From: Hyphomicrobiales bacterium
Lineage (GTDB): Bacteria; Pseudomonadota; Alphaproteobacteria; Rhizobiales; Rhizobiaceae
Assembly: GCA_900471605.1 (NCBI GenBank)
Contig: UCEY01000024.1
Span: 1-64,000, forward strand
DNA: 64,000 nt
Direction of reading: 5' to 3'
The notes under the pieces are model-generated. The model made no database searches, had not been told where the DNA came from, and saw nothing but the letters and a program-made list of their open reading frames with translations. Position 1 is the first letter of the stretch. The number at the start of each line of letters is the position of its first letter. The position numbers and the translations under genes were made by a program. Positions 8,438 to 16,934 of this stretch are shown one piece after another.

Positions 8438-8968
8438 ATGGGCATCAGGAACTATCTGATCGAAGGCGTCTCCGGCACCGGCAAGACATCGGTCGCCACG
8501 GAACTGCAACGGCGCGGTCATCACGTTGTCCACGGTGACCGCGAACTGGCCTACCGGGGTGACCCCGAAACGGGCGAACCCCTGGATGGCCCGGCATATG
8601 ATCAGAATGCTGCCGATGCCGCCTTCGTGCATCGGCACCACCTCTGGGATGTCGGCAAGGTAAGGTCCGTGGTGGCCGATAGAAGCCACCCGATTTCGTT
8701 CTTCTGCGGCGGCTCCAGGAATTTCCGTCATTTCATCGATCTGTTCGATGACGTCTTCGTCCTCGATGTCGATCCGGACACGCTGAAGAGGCGGCTTGCC
8801 GCACGGCCCGACGACGAGTTTGGCGCAAGGCCGGCCGAGCTGGAACTGATCATGCGGCTGCATGCCACGAAAGAGGACATTCCTGCAAACGCGACGATCA
8901 TCGATACCGCCGCCCCGCTCGCTTGCGTGGTCGACGATCTCCTGTCGAGATGTGAAGTGACCGGCTGA
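8438..8968 (+). CDS. P-loop NTPase / nucleoside-kinase-like protein
   Basis: A 176-residue protein with a Walker A motif GVSGTGKT at 10-17 right after the first beta strand, and the short adenylate-kinase-like layout (HHVVHGDREL, later DDVFVLDVDPDTLKRRLAAR as a lid-like region, DTAAPL near the end). It is annotated in rhizobia as an AAA-family ATPase or nucleoside kinase. The substrate is unknown. The gene stands alone between a TetR gene and a convergent sufE. Confidence 0.8.
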   Translation: MGIRNYLIEGVSGTGKTSVATELQRRGHHVVHGDRELAYRGDPETGEPLDGPAYDQNAADAAFVHRHHLWDVGKVRSVVADRSHPISFFCGGSRNFRHFIDLFDDVFVLDVDPDTLKRRLAARPDDEFGARPAELELIMRLHATKEDIPANATIIDTAAPLACVVDDLLSRCEVTG

Positions 8969-8994
8969 GGCCGGAGCGGAACCGGACAGGCTCT

Positions 8995-9417
8995 CTAAGC
9001 CGCGGCCCGGACCTTCGCCTCTTCGCGGATCCGCTTGACCATCGAGCGCAGCCCGTTGGCGCGCTGGGAGGAGAGGTGTTCGACGAGCCCGATGCGGTCG
9101 AAGATCTCGATCGCGTCGGTGGCGGCGATCTCGGAGGCGGTCTTGCCGGAATAGACGGCGAGCACGATGGCGACGAGGCCGCGCACGATATGGGCGTCCG
9201 AATCGCCGTCGAAGGTCATCACCGGGTCGGCGCCGCCATCGACGATATGGCTGACCAGCCAGACCTGGCTGGCGCAGCCCTGCACCTTGTTCGCCGCGGT
9301 CTTCTGGTCGTCGGGCAGGTCCGGCAGCGCCTTGCCGAGTTCGATCACATAACGGTAGCGGTCTTCCCACTCGTCGAGGAATTCGAAATCTTCGATGATC
9401 TGTTCGAGGTTGGCCAT
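8995..9417 (-). CDS. sufE: SufE family Fe-S cluster assembly sulfur acceptor
   Basis: A 140-residue SufE protein. It accepts persulfide sulfur from the cysteine desulfurase SufS and passes it to the SUF scaffold during Fe-S cluster assembly in the cytoplasm. The acceptor cysteine is C48 in KVQGCASQVW, the family motif. The N-terminal LEQIIEDFEFL-DWEDRYRYVIELG and C-terminal LSSQRANGLRSMVKRI are typical. The start is the ATG at 9417; upstream in-frame sequence is not conserved. The other suf genes are not in this window, as is usual for rhizobial sufE. Confidence 0.93.
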   Translation of the reverse strand: MANLEQIIEDFEFLDEWEDRYRYVIELGKALPDLPDDQKTAANKVQGCASQVWLVSHIVDGGADPVMTFDGDSDAHIVRGLVAIVLAVYSGKTASEIAATDAIEIFDRIGLVEHLSSQRANGLRSMVKRIREEAKVRAAA

Positions 9418-9613
9418 AGGCGCTCCGGTTCTTCTATCGTTCCATATAGGCACTGCCGGCCGGGATAAAAGCAAAAAAAAGCGCCGTGAGGGGGCAATCC
9501 TCACGGCGTCAGCACATGCTGAATACAGGGCAGGCAGTCCGGCGCCGGGAACCATGGCTATCAGAGCCCGGCGCAAGCTTTGGAATTCGAAATCGGGCGG
9601 CTCGTGCGCCAAC

Positions 9614-10033
9614 CTAGTGAACGGGCCGTCTCTGCGGCACCGGCACCGTGCCGGTCAGGATCGTGTCGGTAACGGCAGCGGCTGCCGTTTGGGCCTGTTT
9701 GGCCGGGAATGGTGTCGGGTCGGGATCGGCAATCACCGCCGTCTGTTTGCCCTTGTCGCCGAACTGCTTGTCGAGCAGCTCGAAGGCGACCTGGGCGCCC
9801 TGTCTGGCCCTCGTGCCGAGCGCCGAGAAGGTCTCGGCACCCTTTTCACAGACCTCGGGTTTTTCGGTGCAGATGGCGCTCACATATTGATAGGCTTCGG
9901 TCGCGGCAGAAAAGGCATTGCTGACCTGAAGGGGCGAAAGCCCCTCGGCCTCGGTCGCCGGCTTGCTGCTGAAGTAGGAGAGCACCACCAGCACGGCTGC
10001 GAACCACATACTTCCCTTGATGAGAAACCACAT
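9614..10033 (-). CDS. DUF5330 domain-containing protein
   Basis: A 139-residue protein beginning MWFLIKGSMWFAAVLVVLSYF, one N-terminal membrane segment, followed by a periplasmic or cytoplasmic helical part (PLQVSNAFSAATEAYQYVSAICTEKPEVCEKGAETF) with two cysteines and an Ala/Thr/Pro-rich tail. I recognise it as the DUF5330 family of Rhizobiales; the function is unknown. An upstream in-frame ATG at about 10105 would add 24 hydrophilic residues (MFKTGTDPAARF...). I favour the 10033 start because the family begins at the membrane segment. Confidence 0.72.
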   Translation of the reverse strand: MWFLIKGSMWFAAVLVVLSYFSSKPATEAEGLSPLQVSNAFSAATEAYQYVSAICTEKPEVCEKGAETFSALGTRARQGAQVAFELLDKQFGDKGKQTAVIADPDPTPFPAKQAQTAAAAVTDTILTGTVPVPQRRPVH

Positions 10034-10499
10034 CGTTTTGTCCACCTGTTTTTCCCGCTCTAGAGTGTTGAAGCGGGCCGCCGGGTCTGTGCCGGTCTTG
10101 AACATGGTTGTACCGCCGGGAAGCAAATATGGCTTTGACGGGACCGTTCGGGTTTTCGGCAAATTTGCTTAAAATGCCGGATATCCGCATTTGCAGCGCC
10201 TTTGCCGCGAGTTTTGCTCGAATTTTAGCGATCGATGTTAAGCATAATTGCGGCGGGCCGCCCGAAACCCTTGGCTTTCCTGCCCCTTCGCCTGCCACAG
10301 AGGTTAACGGTTTGGGAAAAATCAAAGTAAATCCGGCGCTTACGCCGCGTTAACCACAAACTCGGAAGGCTTGCCCCATCTGTCTCAAAGCCGGATTTTC
10401 GGCCATGACGAGGCTTTCCGCACCCCTTGTTTTTATCCTTTCCTTAAGCCACGGGGGCCTATTGTCGGCTTCGATAACCGAGTCTCTGCAGGGTTTTGC
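10034..10499. promoter_or_regulatory. noncoding divergent promoter region
   Basis: About 465 bases between the DUF5330 gene and the histidine kinase, A/T-richer than the flanks, with TTAAC half-sites near 10301 and 10350. No gene is evident on either strand. It presumably carries both divergent promoters, but I cannot place -35/-10 elements with confidence. Confidence 0.35.
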
Positions 10500-12035
10500 G
10501 TGCGCGTATTGAGTAACATTGCCGGAAAGGCGGTCATGCTGGTCGATGAGACCGCGACCCGCTGGCTCACGCGCCTTGGCGAGGGCGAGGCTGCGCGCGC
10601 CGGTGAAATTGCCCAGTTCCGCCGCCTTGCCTTCTGCGCGCTTGCCGCGCTCGTCTCGGTGCCGCCGGTGCTTTCGCTGCTCCTGCCGCCGGCGCTGGCT
10701 TTGCCCGTGGGTGTCGCGCTGGTCCTGTCGCTCTTCCTTCTGGCGGTTGCCGCCTCCTTCGCCTTTCCGCGCCATGCCGTGGCCGCGGTCGCCGCGCCGC
10801 AGCCGGAAGACGCAGCTTTCCATGCCATGCCGGGCCTCTCGCTCGTGCTCGATCCGCACGGCCTCCTGTTAAAGACCGGCGGCCGCGACCAGCATCTGTT
10901 CCCCGCAAGCCTGCGCGATGCGGCGGGCGAGCCGCTGGCCGAACGTGTCCACGTCTCCGACCGGATCGGCCTCGTCCAGGCTTTCGACATGCTGCGTCAG
11001 GGTGCGCCGAGCGCGATTGCCGATATCCGCATCGAGCGGCCGTTTTCGGCTGCCGGCCGGCAGTTCCTGTCCGTCCGCCTCGACATGACAGCCATTCGCG
11101 ACGGCGAGGGGGAACTCCTCCATGTGCTGGCGCAGGCGCGCGACATGTCGGAAGAGGAGCATCTCCGCTCGGAAGCGGCGGCCCATATCGCCGATGCGCG
11201 CTCCGCCCATGAGGCGAAGTCGCGGTTCCTCGCCGCCGTCAGCCACGAGCTGCGCACGCCCCTCAATGCCATTCTCGGCTTCTCCGACGTTCTCGCCGGC
11301 GAATATTTCGGCAGGCTCGAAAACGACCGCCAGCGCGAATATGTCGGCCTGATCCGCCAGTCCGGCGGGCACCTGCTTTCGGTCGTCAACACCATGCTCG
11401 ACATGTCGAAGATCGAGGCGGGCCGTTACGAACTGCTTGCCGAGCCTTTCGCGATCGCCGAAGCCGTGGAAACCTGCCGCGCCATGCTCGATCTCACCGC
11501 CCGCGAAAAGGGCGTGACGCTGACCAGCCGCGCCTCGCGCGGGCTGGGCGAAGTGATCGCCGACCGCCGCGCCGTGCAGCAGATCCTCATCAACCTTGCC
11601 GGCAACGCCATCAAGTTCACCGGCCCCGGCGGCGTGGTGTCGATCGATGCCGTGCTCGAGGGTGGCGACATCAAGATTTCCGTCAGCGATACCGGCATCG
11701 GCATCGCGCCTGAAAAGCTGCAATTCATCGGCCAGCCGTTCATGCAGGTGGAAAATGCCTATACCCGCTCCTACGAAGGTACCGGTCTCGGTCTTTCTCT
11801 GGTAAAGGGACTGGTGGCGCTGCACGGCGGTCGTTTCACGATCGCCAGCCGTCCGGGCGAGGGGACCGTGGTGACGATCTCGCTGCCGGCCGACGGCTCG
11901 GGCGTCGAAGGAAAACGGGATGATACCCGGGAGGAGAAAGTCGAATTCCCGCCGCGGCTGAAGGCAGCCCGGCATGCGGCCATGATGGACGAACAGGATT
12001 TTATCGATGACCGCGCGGAAGCGAAAATCGCCTGA
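10500..12035 (+). CDS. PAS-domain sensor histidine kinase, DivJ/PleC type
   Basis: A 511-residue membrane sensor kinase. Two membrane segments (about 43-63 and 66-90) are followed by a PAS-like region (about 105-215), the dimerisation/phosphoacceptor helix with H249 in AAVSHELRTPLNAILGFSDVLAGEYFG, and a HATPase domain (N-box LINLAGNAIKF, G1 DTGIGIAPEKL, G2 GTGLGLSLVKGL). The HisKA sequence is of the DivJ/PleC/PdhS subfamily that phosphorylates DivK in the alphaproteobacterial cell-cycle circuit. DivJ is a plausible identity, but I cannot prove it. The start at GTG 10500 is a choice among several. It overlaps the next gene by 29 bases. Confidence 0.8.
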   Translation: MRVLSNIAGKAVMLVDETATRWLTRLGEGEAARAGEIAQFRRLAFCALAALVSVPPVLSLLLPPALALPVGVALVLSLFLLAVAASFAFPRHAVAAVAAPQPEDAAFHAMPGLSLVLDPHGLLLKTGGRDQHLFPASLRDAAGEPLAERVHVSDRIGLVQAFDMLRQGAPSAIADIRIERPFSAAGRQFLSVRLDMTAIRDGEGELLHVLAQARDMSEEEHLRSEAAAHIADARSAHEAKSRFLAAVSHELRTPLNAILGFSDVLAGEYFGRLENDRQREYVGLIRQSGGHLLSVVNTMLDMSKIEAGRYELLAEPFAIAEAVETCRAMLDLTAREKGVTLTSRASRGLGEVIADRRAVQQILINLAGNAIKFTGPGGVVSIDAVLEGGDIKISVSDTGIGIAPEKLQFIGQPFMQVENAYTRSYEGTGLGLSLVKGLVALHGGRFTIASRPGEGTVVTISLPADGSGVEGKRDDTREEKVEFPPRLKAARHAAMMDEQDFIDDRAEAKIA

Positions 12036-12951
12036 CAGGAAAAAACCTGTCAAGCAACCGGGCATGCTGTCGAGCCTGGCTCTGGCGGGAGCGCGGGCGG
12101 CTGCGCGCCGGCCGAAGACGCTGCTGGGCTGTGCGGCTTTCGGCGTCGTATTCTCCTTCGTTGCCGCCAACGCGCTCTGGTATCAGCCGGGCGGCCACCC
12201 GTCGCCCTTCCTCGCCACCCGCGACGCCAAGAACCCGAACGCGATCGCCGGTTATCGCCCGGCAAGGCGCACCGCGCCCGCCGACGTCACCACGTTCCGC
12301 ATCGAACGCGCCGATCCGGATGCCGTAACGCCGGCTCCGGCCGCGGCACCGATGGCCGCCCCCGCCCAGACGGCGGCACCCGCCGCGCCCGCGCAGCAGG
12401 CGGCGCCCTCCGTCGTCGCGCCGACCCCGCGCCCGCAGCCGCAACCGCAGCAGGCGGCCGCCCAGCCTTCGGTATCTCATGACCCGCCACCCGCGGCGCC
12501 GAAGCCCGCCGAGGCCGCAAGGCCGGCACCGGCGCCCGCAAGGCCCGTTCAATCCGCTGCCCTGCCGCCCCGGCCCGTTTCCGCGGCCCGCCCGGCCGAG
12601 AGCGCCAATGCGCGCGGCGAAGACCCGGTGGCCGCCGCGATCCGCGCCTCCGAGCGCAAGCCGGGCATGACGCCGCCCGCCAGCATTCCGAACGCTGCCG
12701 CCAATTCTGCCCGGCCGGTTGCGACGCCCGTGTCGCAGAAGCCGAACGCGCCCGGCCAGCCGAGCGACCTCGTGCTGCAGATCCAGCGCGGCCTGTCGAA
12801 CATCGCCTATGCGGATGTCGGGGTGGACGGCGTCGCCGGCGCCCAGACCAAGGCCGCCATCCGCCGCTTCCAGCGCCACTACCGCCTGCCAGAAACCGGC
12901 GAACCGGACGAACTGGTGCTGAAGAAGCTGAAGTCGATCGGCGCGCTGTAG
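12007..12951 (+). CDS. membrane-anchored peptidoglycan-binding domain protein
   Basis: A 314-residue protein. A basic cytoplasmic N-terminus (about 1-40) is followed by a single membrane segment (LLGCAAFGVVFSFVAANALWY). Then comes a long Pro/Ala-rich, low-complexity periplasmic linker (about 95-240) and a C-terminal PG_binding_1 domain (about 255-314: LQIQRGLSNIAYADVGVDGVAGAQTKAAIRRFQRHY). It probably tethers the inner membrane to the cell wall. It starts inside the histidine kinase gene, so the two are co-expressed. A 160-bp piece of its linker region is duplicated in decayed form at about 15914-16071. Confidence 0.85.
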   Translation: MTARKRKSPDRKKPVKQPGMLSSLALAGARAAARRPKTLLGCAAFGVVFSFVAANALWYQPGGHPSPFLATRDAKNPNAIAGYRPARRTAPADVTTFRIERADPDAVTPAPAAAPMAAPAQTAAPAAPAQQAAPSVVAPTPRPQPQPQQAAAQPSVSHDPPPAAPKPAEAARPAPAPARPVQSAALPPRPVSAARPAESANARGEDPVAAAIRASERKPGMTPPASIPNAAANSARPVATPVSQKPNAPGQPSDLVLQIQRGLSNIAYADVGVDGVAGAQTKAAIRRFQRHYRLPETGEPDELVLKKLKSIGAL

Positions 12952-13111
12952 GCGCCGTCACTCTCAATCTACCGAATTTTGGTATTGCGGCGAGGCCAAC
13001 AGCGGCTGCCCCGTTGTGGACAGGCATGATGGCATTTTCACCGGCCTGCGTTATGCGACGTTGTTTCGACGATCTTGCCCTGCGAGGAGTGCTTCATTCC
13101 ACACGGCCGGT

Positions 13112-14095
13112 TCACTTCCTCAGATTTTGCCGGAAGAATGCGACCACTTCGGCATTGAACTCCCTGTGGAAGACGGCTCGGTCGAAGCCGGGGGCGTCGA
13201 TACATACCTCCGAAAACGGACGGTTCTTGGGGCACGGCGTCAAAAACGACAGATGGACGGCATTGCGCACTATCCGAAAGTCAGGTTTTTCGGGCAATAC
13301 ACGCGCAAGTGTCGCAACATCGTCCGGCGATGCTCCGCCACCCCCTCCCAGCTCCGATCCCCATAGCTGAAGCGGAATCGTGACCTCCTTCACGCTATCC
13401 GCGGTCTGAAAGACGATGCTGAGAGGGTCAGCGGCGGCCATGGCCTTGATGCGGGGATCATGGGTCAGCGACTGGGGTAGCGGCCTTTGCTGTGGGGGGC
13501 GGATTTGATTGGCTTGCGGGCAGCCGGTTGCTTTCGGGTCCGCGCAACGCGGCGGCAACCTGCTGAAATCCGGATTGGCCCCGGCGATCACAAGGCCCGT
13601 ATAGCCGCCTTGAGAGAACCCGTAGAAGCCGACGCGCTGCGGATCTATCTTGGCGGCATCAGGTGAGGCCATAAGCATGAAATCAACGGTTCTCTTGATA
13701 TCGACAGGACGTCCGATCAACGCACCCAAACCGTCTGCGCGGCTCATATCGGCATAATTCGCGTGCGGATGATTGATGGCAACGACGACAAAGCCGGCAT
13801 CGGCCAGGGCTTCGGCCGTGTCATGGTGGCCAAGATACCAGCCGCCATAGCCGTGCGAGATGATAACGAGCGGCAGCTTCTCTCCGGCAATCGGACAATC
13901 CAGGACTGCTGGCACTGTCAGCCCTTCGATCCGCACATCCGCAGGCACCTCGGCGCAGGGTGACCACATCGCCGCATCGATTGCCGGACCTTCCCCTTGC
14001 CCGTCAGGGATATGAAGGAACTTCAGACCCGCGGCGTGGGCGGACGACACGGCGAGACAAAAGGCGGCCGCCAGGGCCAGGCGTAGGTACGTCAT
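13112..14095 (-). CDS. secreted alpha/beta hydrolase (dienelactone-hydrolase/PAF-AH-like)
   Basis: A 327-residue exported hydrolase. The signal peptide is MTYLRLALAAAFCLAVSSAHA. The oxyanion HG is in VIISHGYGG (81-85) and the nucleophile is S161 in GFYGFSQGG (G-x-S-x-G). A late His is in NAVHLSFL. The overall order resembles platelet-activating-factor acetylhydrolase/dienelactone-hydrolase-like lipases. The substrate is unknown. It is divergent from the PadR operon, with 152 bases between the starts, and may share its regulation. Confidence 0.85.
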   Translation of the reverse strand: MTYLRLALAAAFCLAVSSAHAAGLKFLHIPDGQGEGPAIDAAMWSPCAEVPADVRIEGLTVPAVLDCPIAGEKLPLVIISHGYGGWYLGHHDTAEALADAGFVVVAINHPHANYADMSRADGLGALIGRPVDIKRTVDFMLMASPDAAKIDPQRVGFYGFSQGGYTGLVIAGANPDFSRLPPRCADPKATGCPQANQIRPPQQRPLPQSLTHDPRIKAMAAADPLSIVFQTADSVKEVTIPLQLWGSELGGGGGASPDDVATLARVLPEKPDFRIVRNAVHLSFLTPCPKNRPFSEVCIDAPGFDRAVFHREFNAEVVAFFRQNLRK

Positions 14096-14247
14096 TGTTA
14101 TTGCTCCAGCTTATACAGGAAATCCGATGGCCCGAGCTGACACTCGCCGTACTGCGAACGTTCAACGCATGAGACCCAGCAATTCATTTCGCTATCTTGC
14201 AATAACAGGTAGCGTGTTATACACAGCATGTAAATACGAGGAATAGA

Positions 14248-14571
14248 ATGGCCGACTCGATCCAAATTCAGCTGCGAAAGGGGGCGCTCGATCTCTGCGT
14301 CCTGGCGGTGCTATCGCGGGGGGAAAGCTATGGCTACGAGATTGCCAGCACCCTGGTTGCCGCCGTCGGCATGGGCGAAGGCACGATCTATCCGTTGATG
14401 CGCCGCATGCAGAATGAAGGCCTGGTTGCCACGCGCATCGTGGAATCCAGCAGCGGGCCGCCTCGCAAATATTACCGGCTGACACCGCTTGGCCGGACGG
14501 TTTTCGAGACCCATCGCAGCGACTGGCGATCCTTCGCCGACGCCGTCAATAAACTTGTCGAGGTTACATGA
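14248..14571 (+). CDS. PadR family transcriptional regulator
   Basis: A 107-residue winged-helix regulator of the PadR family: LRKGALDLCVLAVLSRGESYGYEIASTL (9-36), the wing (GMGEGTIYPLMRRMQNEGLV) and PPRKYYRLTPLGR. It is the first gene of a three-gene operon with DUF1700 and DUF2807 genes; the stop overlaps the next ATG (ATGA). PadR-DUF1700(-DUF2807/DUF4097) operons are a recurrent membrane-stress-type arrangement in many bacteria. The regulator is assumed to control its own operon. Confidence 0.92.
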   Translation: MADSIQIQLRKGALDLCVLAVLSRGESYGYEIASTLVAAVGMGEGTIYPLMRRMQNEGLVATRIVESSSGPPRKYYRLTPLGRTVFETHRSDWRSFADAVNKLVEVT

Positions 14572-15143
14572 TGACCAGGGATGCCTTTCTCAGCAGGCTG
14601 AAACAGGGGCTTGCCGGTCTTCCGCCGGAGGAGATCGAGGAGATCGTTGCCGATTACGCGGCCCATTTCGCCGAATCCAACGCCCATGGGCGCAGCGAAG
14701 CGGAGGTCGCGGCCGCATTGGGCGACCCGGCCAGGATTGCCCGGGAATTGCGCGCCGATATCGGGCTGCGGCGCTTCGAGACCCATTGGAGTCTCTCCAA
14801 TCTCATGGGCGCGATGATGGCGCTGGCGGGCCTCGCCCTGGTCGACCTCCTTCTGCTGCTGCCGTTGCTGATCGTGGCGATCGTGATGGCGATGGCTTTT
14901 GCCGTCGTGCTGGTGGCGCTTGGCGCGGTCGGGTTGAAGATCGTCTTCACGGCTTTGCTCTTCGATCCGGGCGGAGCCCTGACCGACCTGCTGGCGCGCC
15001 TGTTCATCGGCGTCGGGCTGGTGAGCGGATTCCTCGGCGGCGGCGCTTTGCTTTTGATGGGAATAGGTGCCGGCACCCGCATGCTTGGCCACTATGCCCG
15101 ATTGCATTTCCGTCTGGCCCAACCGGACCGGCACGGCGTTTGA
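14568..15143 (+). CDS. DUF1700 / HAAS-domain membrane protein
   Basis: A 191-residue integral membrane protein. The N-terminal cytoplasmic HAAS-like helical domain reads RDAFLSRLKQGLAGLPPEEIEEIVADYAAHFAE (4-36) with GRSEAEVAAALGDPARIARE. It is followed by about three hydrophobic segments (about 85-180). In the family these proteins are thought to act with a PadR regulator and a surface DUF2807/DUF4097 protein. Start ATGATG overlaps the padR stop by four bases. Confidence 0.88.
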   Translation: MMTRDAFLSRLKQGLAGLPPEEIEEIVADYAAHFAESNAHGRSEAEVAAALGDPARIARELRADIGLRRFETHWSLSNLMGAMMALAGLALVDLLLLLPLLIVAIVMAMAFAVVLVALGAVGLKIVFTALLFDPGGALTDLLARLFIGVGLVSGFLGGGALLLMGIGAGTRMLGHYARLHFRLAQPDRHGV

Positions 15144-15177
15144 AACTTTCGGTATATTTTACGGAGGGAGCCTCGAT

Positions 15178-15885
15178 ATGACTCGGACATTGGCATTTGT
15201 CGCAACCACCGGCCTGATTGGCGCCGCTGCTTTCTTGACGCTCGGAATCGCGCTCGCGGGCCCGAACTGGACCGATACGGCGGGTTTGTTGGGCATAGGG
15301 GAATCGACCTGCGGGCCGGCGACCTCGGCGCGGCGGCAGGTGACGCTTCCCTTTGCGGCAGGTGAAAGCCTGGCGGTCCACATGCCGGCTTCGGTCCATT
15401 ATCAGCCGAGCGACAAGGCAGAGGCCGTCATCAGCGGAGATCCCGCTTTGCTGGATCATGTGCGGTTCGAAGCCGGCGAGCTGGGCCTCGATTGCGAGCC
15501 CGGCTGGTTTGCCCCGCGCCTTGAGGTCAAACTGTCGGGGCCGCCGATCGCCATATGGGAATTGCGTGGCAGCGGCGATCTCGTCCTGTCGCAGATCAAC
15601 CAGCCGAAGCTCCGGTTGAGCATCAAGGGCAGCGGCAGCGCGTCCGCCACGGGAACCGCGGATGCCGTCGATCTGAGCATCTTCGGGTCGGGTGATGCAA
15701 GGTTCAAGGACCTGACTGCAAAATCGGTGCAGGTGGAAATCCGCGGCAGCGGTGACGCCAGGCTGACCGCGCAGGTCGATGCGGATGTTTCGATTTTCGG
15801 AAGCGGTGATGTCGAACTGTCCGGCCGGCCGGTCATGCGGCGCTCGGAGATCAGAGGCAGCGGCAGTATTCAGCAAATGCCCTAA
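15178..15885 (+). CDS. DUF2807 (GIN-domain) exported beta-helix protein
   Basis: A 235-residue protein with an N-terminal signal or anchor (LAFVATTGLIGAAAFLTLGIALAG). The body is built from six repeats of the GSG(D/S) motif, at 131, 151, 170, 190, 208 and 227. That is a regular period of about 18-20 residues, characteristic of the DUF2807 right-handed beta-helix head domain. The ATG at 15178 has GGAGGG seven bases before it, and an upstream extension lacks support. It is last in the PadR-DUF1700-DUF2807 operon, 34 bases after DUF1700. The molecular function is not known. Confidence 0.87.
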   Translation: MTRTLAFVATTGLIGAAAFLTLGIALAGPNWTDTAGLLGIGESTCGPATSARRQVTLPFAAGESLAVHMPASVHYQPSDKAEAVISGDPALLDHVRFEAGELGLDCEPGWFAPRLEVKLSGPPIAIWELRGSGDLVLSQINQPKLRLSIKGSGSASATGTADAVDLSIFGSGDARFKDLTAKSVQVEIRGSGDARLTAQVDADVSIFGSGDVELSGRPVMRRSEIRGSGSIQQMP

Positions 15886-15913
15886 AGCGCCCAGCGAAGT
15901 GGAATAGCACCGT

Positions 15914-16071
15914 GCCGCCCGCGGCGCCGAGGCCACAAGGCCGGTACCGGCCGCGCCCGCAAGGCCGTTGAATCCGCTGCCCTGCCGCCCCGGCCCGTTT
16001 CCGGGGGCCGCCCGGCCGAGGGCGCCAACGTGCGTGGCGAAGACCCGGTGGCCGCCGCGATCCGCGCCTTC
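15914..16071 (+). pseudogene. decayed duplicate of part of the peptidoglycan-binding protein gene
   Basis: This stretch aligns with 12484-12651 inside the linker region of the PG_binding_1 gene. There are exact runs such as 15970-16001 matching 12550-12581 (32 bases) and 16037-16070 matching 12617-12650 (34 bases), separated by substitutions, single-base indels and one 9-base deletion. It has no start codon and does not keep the frame, so it is a noncoding relic of a duplication about 3.4 kb downstream of the parent. Confidence 0.85.
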
Positions 16072-16077
16072 GTCTTG

Positions 16078-16107
16078 CTGTACCCGACCTGCTTAGGTCG
16101 GGTACAG
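16078..16107. terminator. perfect 13-bp hairpin between convergent genes
   Basis: CTGTACCCGACCT / AGGTCGGGTACAG with a 4-base loop (GCTT), between the DUF2807 gene and the opposite-strand SDR gene. There is no T-run on either side, so it is not a standard intrinsic terminator. It could act as a bidirectional transcription barrier or 3' stabiliser, and it abuts the duplicated gene fragment. Confidence 0.5.
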
Positions 16108-16121
16108 CGTTCGACATAAGC

Positions 16122-16853
16122 TTAGACCTGCCGCAAGCCGCCGTCGACGCACAGTTCGGCACCAGCGATGTAACTTGCGTCATCGCTCAACAAAAAGAGG
16201 GCGGCCGCAGCCACTTCTGAAGGCCGCGCCATTCGCCCCATCGGGATCGGGGCGACAATTGCCGCACGAGTGTCTTCCGCAACCGCGGCCATCATGTCTG
16301 TATCCGTTGGACCGGGCGCGACGACGTTGACGCGTATGCCTCTGGGTGCGAGCTCCCCCGTCCAGGTTCGGGCATAGGAGCGCACGGCTGCCTTGGTGGC
16401 GCAATAGGTTCCGTACGAAGAGTAGCCCGCACTACTGGCGATGGATCCGATGAGGACGACCGATCCACCTTCCGTCATCGCGGGCAAAGCCGCCTGCAAG
16501 CCGAAAACCATCCCGCGGACGTTGACGTCGAAGTGGCGGTCGAAGTGTTCAGGCGTGATGTCGGATATCTGCGCAGGCTCCGATAAACCTGCATTCAAGA
16601 CGAGCGCGTCAATGCGGCCGCATGCTTTTCGCACTTTCTCGACAGCCTCCACCATGTCTTCGGGGGCAGCGGCATCAGCGGCAACGCCGACCGCGTCATT
16701 GCCGATATCCTTGGCCGCTCTTTCGGCATCTTCACCTCTGCGACTGGTAATGAAGACCTTCGCCCCTTCGGCCGAAAGCCGCTCTGCAATTGCCAAGCCG
16801 ATACCCTTGGCGCCCCCGACGACGAGGGCAACCTTGTTACTCATTCGAGCCAT
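16122..16853 (-). CDS. SDR family oxidoreductase
   Basis: A 243-residue short-chain dehydrogenase: GGAKGIG (13-19) for NAD(P) binding, LNAG (86-89), and catalytic S137, Y150 and K154 (YCATK). A family-typical ELCVDGGLRQV ends the protein. The start is ATG 16853, with GAAAGGA just upstream; a further in-frame ATG five codons earlier is possible. It is divergent from an HxlR-type regulator, with an 81-base gap containing a perfect palindrome, and is probably its regulated target. Confidence 0.9.
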   Translation of the reverse strand: MARMSNKVALVVGGAKGIGLAIAERLSAEGAKVFITSRRGEDAERAAKDIGNDAVGVAADAAAPEDMVEAVEKVRKACGRIDALVLNAGLSEPAQISDITPEHFDRHFDVNVRGMVFGLQAALPAMTEGGSVVLIGSIASSAGYSSYGTYCATKAAVRSYARTWTGELAPRGIRVNVVAPGPTDTDMMAAVAEDTRAAIVAPIPMGRMARPSEVAAAALFLLSDDASYIAGAELCVDGGLRQV

Positions 16854-16892
16854 CGTGAATCCTTTCAATTGATGGTCTCGTCATGATATACG

Positions 16893-16904
16893 TCAGATAT
16901 CTGA
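16893..16904. promoter_or_regulatory. palindromic operator candidate for the HxlR regulator
   Basis: TCAGATATCTGA is a perfect 12-bp palindrome within an A/T-rich divergent promoter (ATGATATACG before, GATATCAATTACG after). Its position between the SDR and HxlR genes suggests it is the HxlR dimer site that controls both. Confidence 0.55.
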
Positions 16905-16934
16905 TATCAATTACGCACCTTAAGTAGCCTAGAT

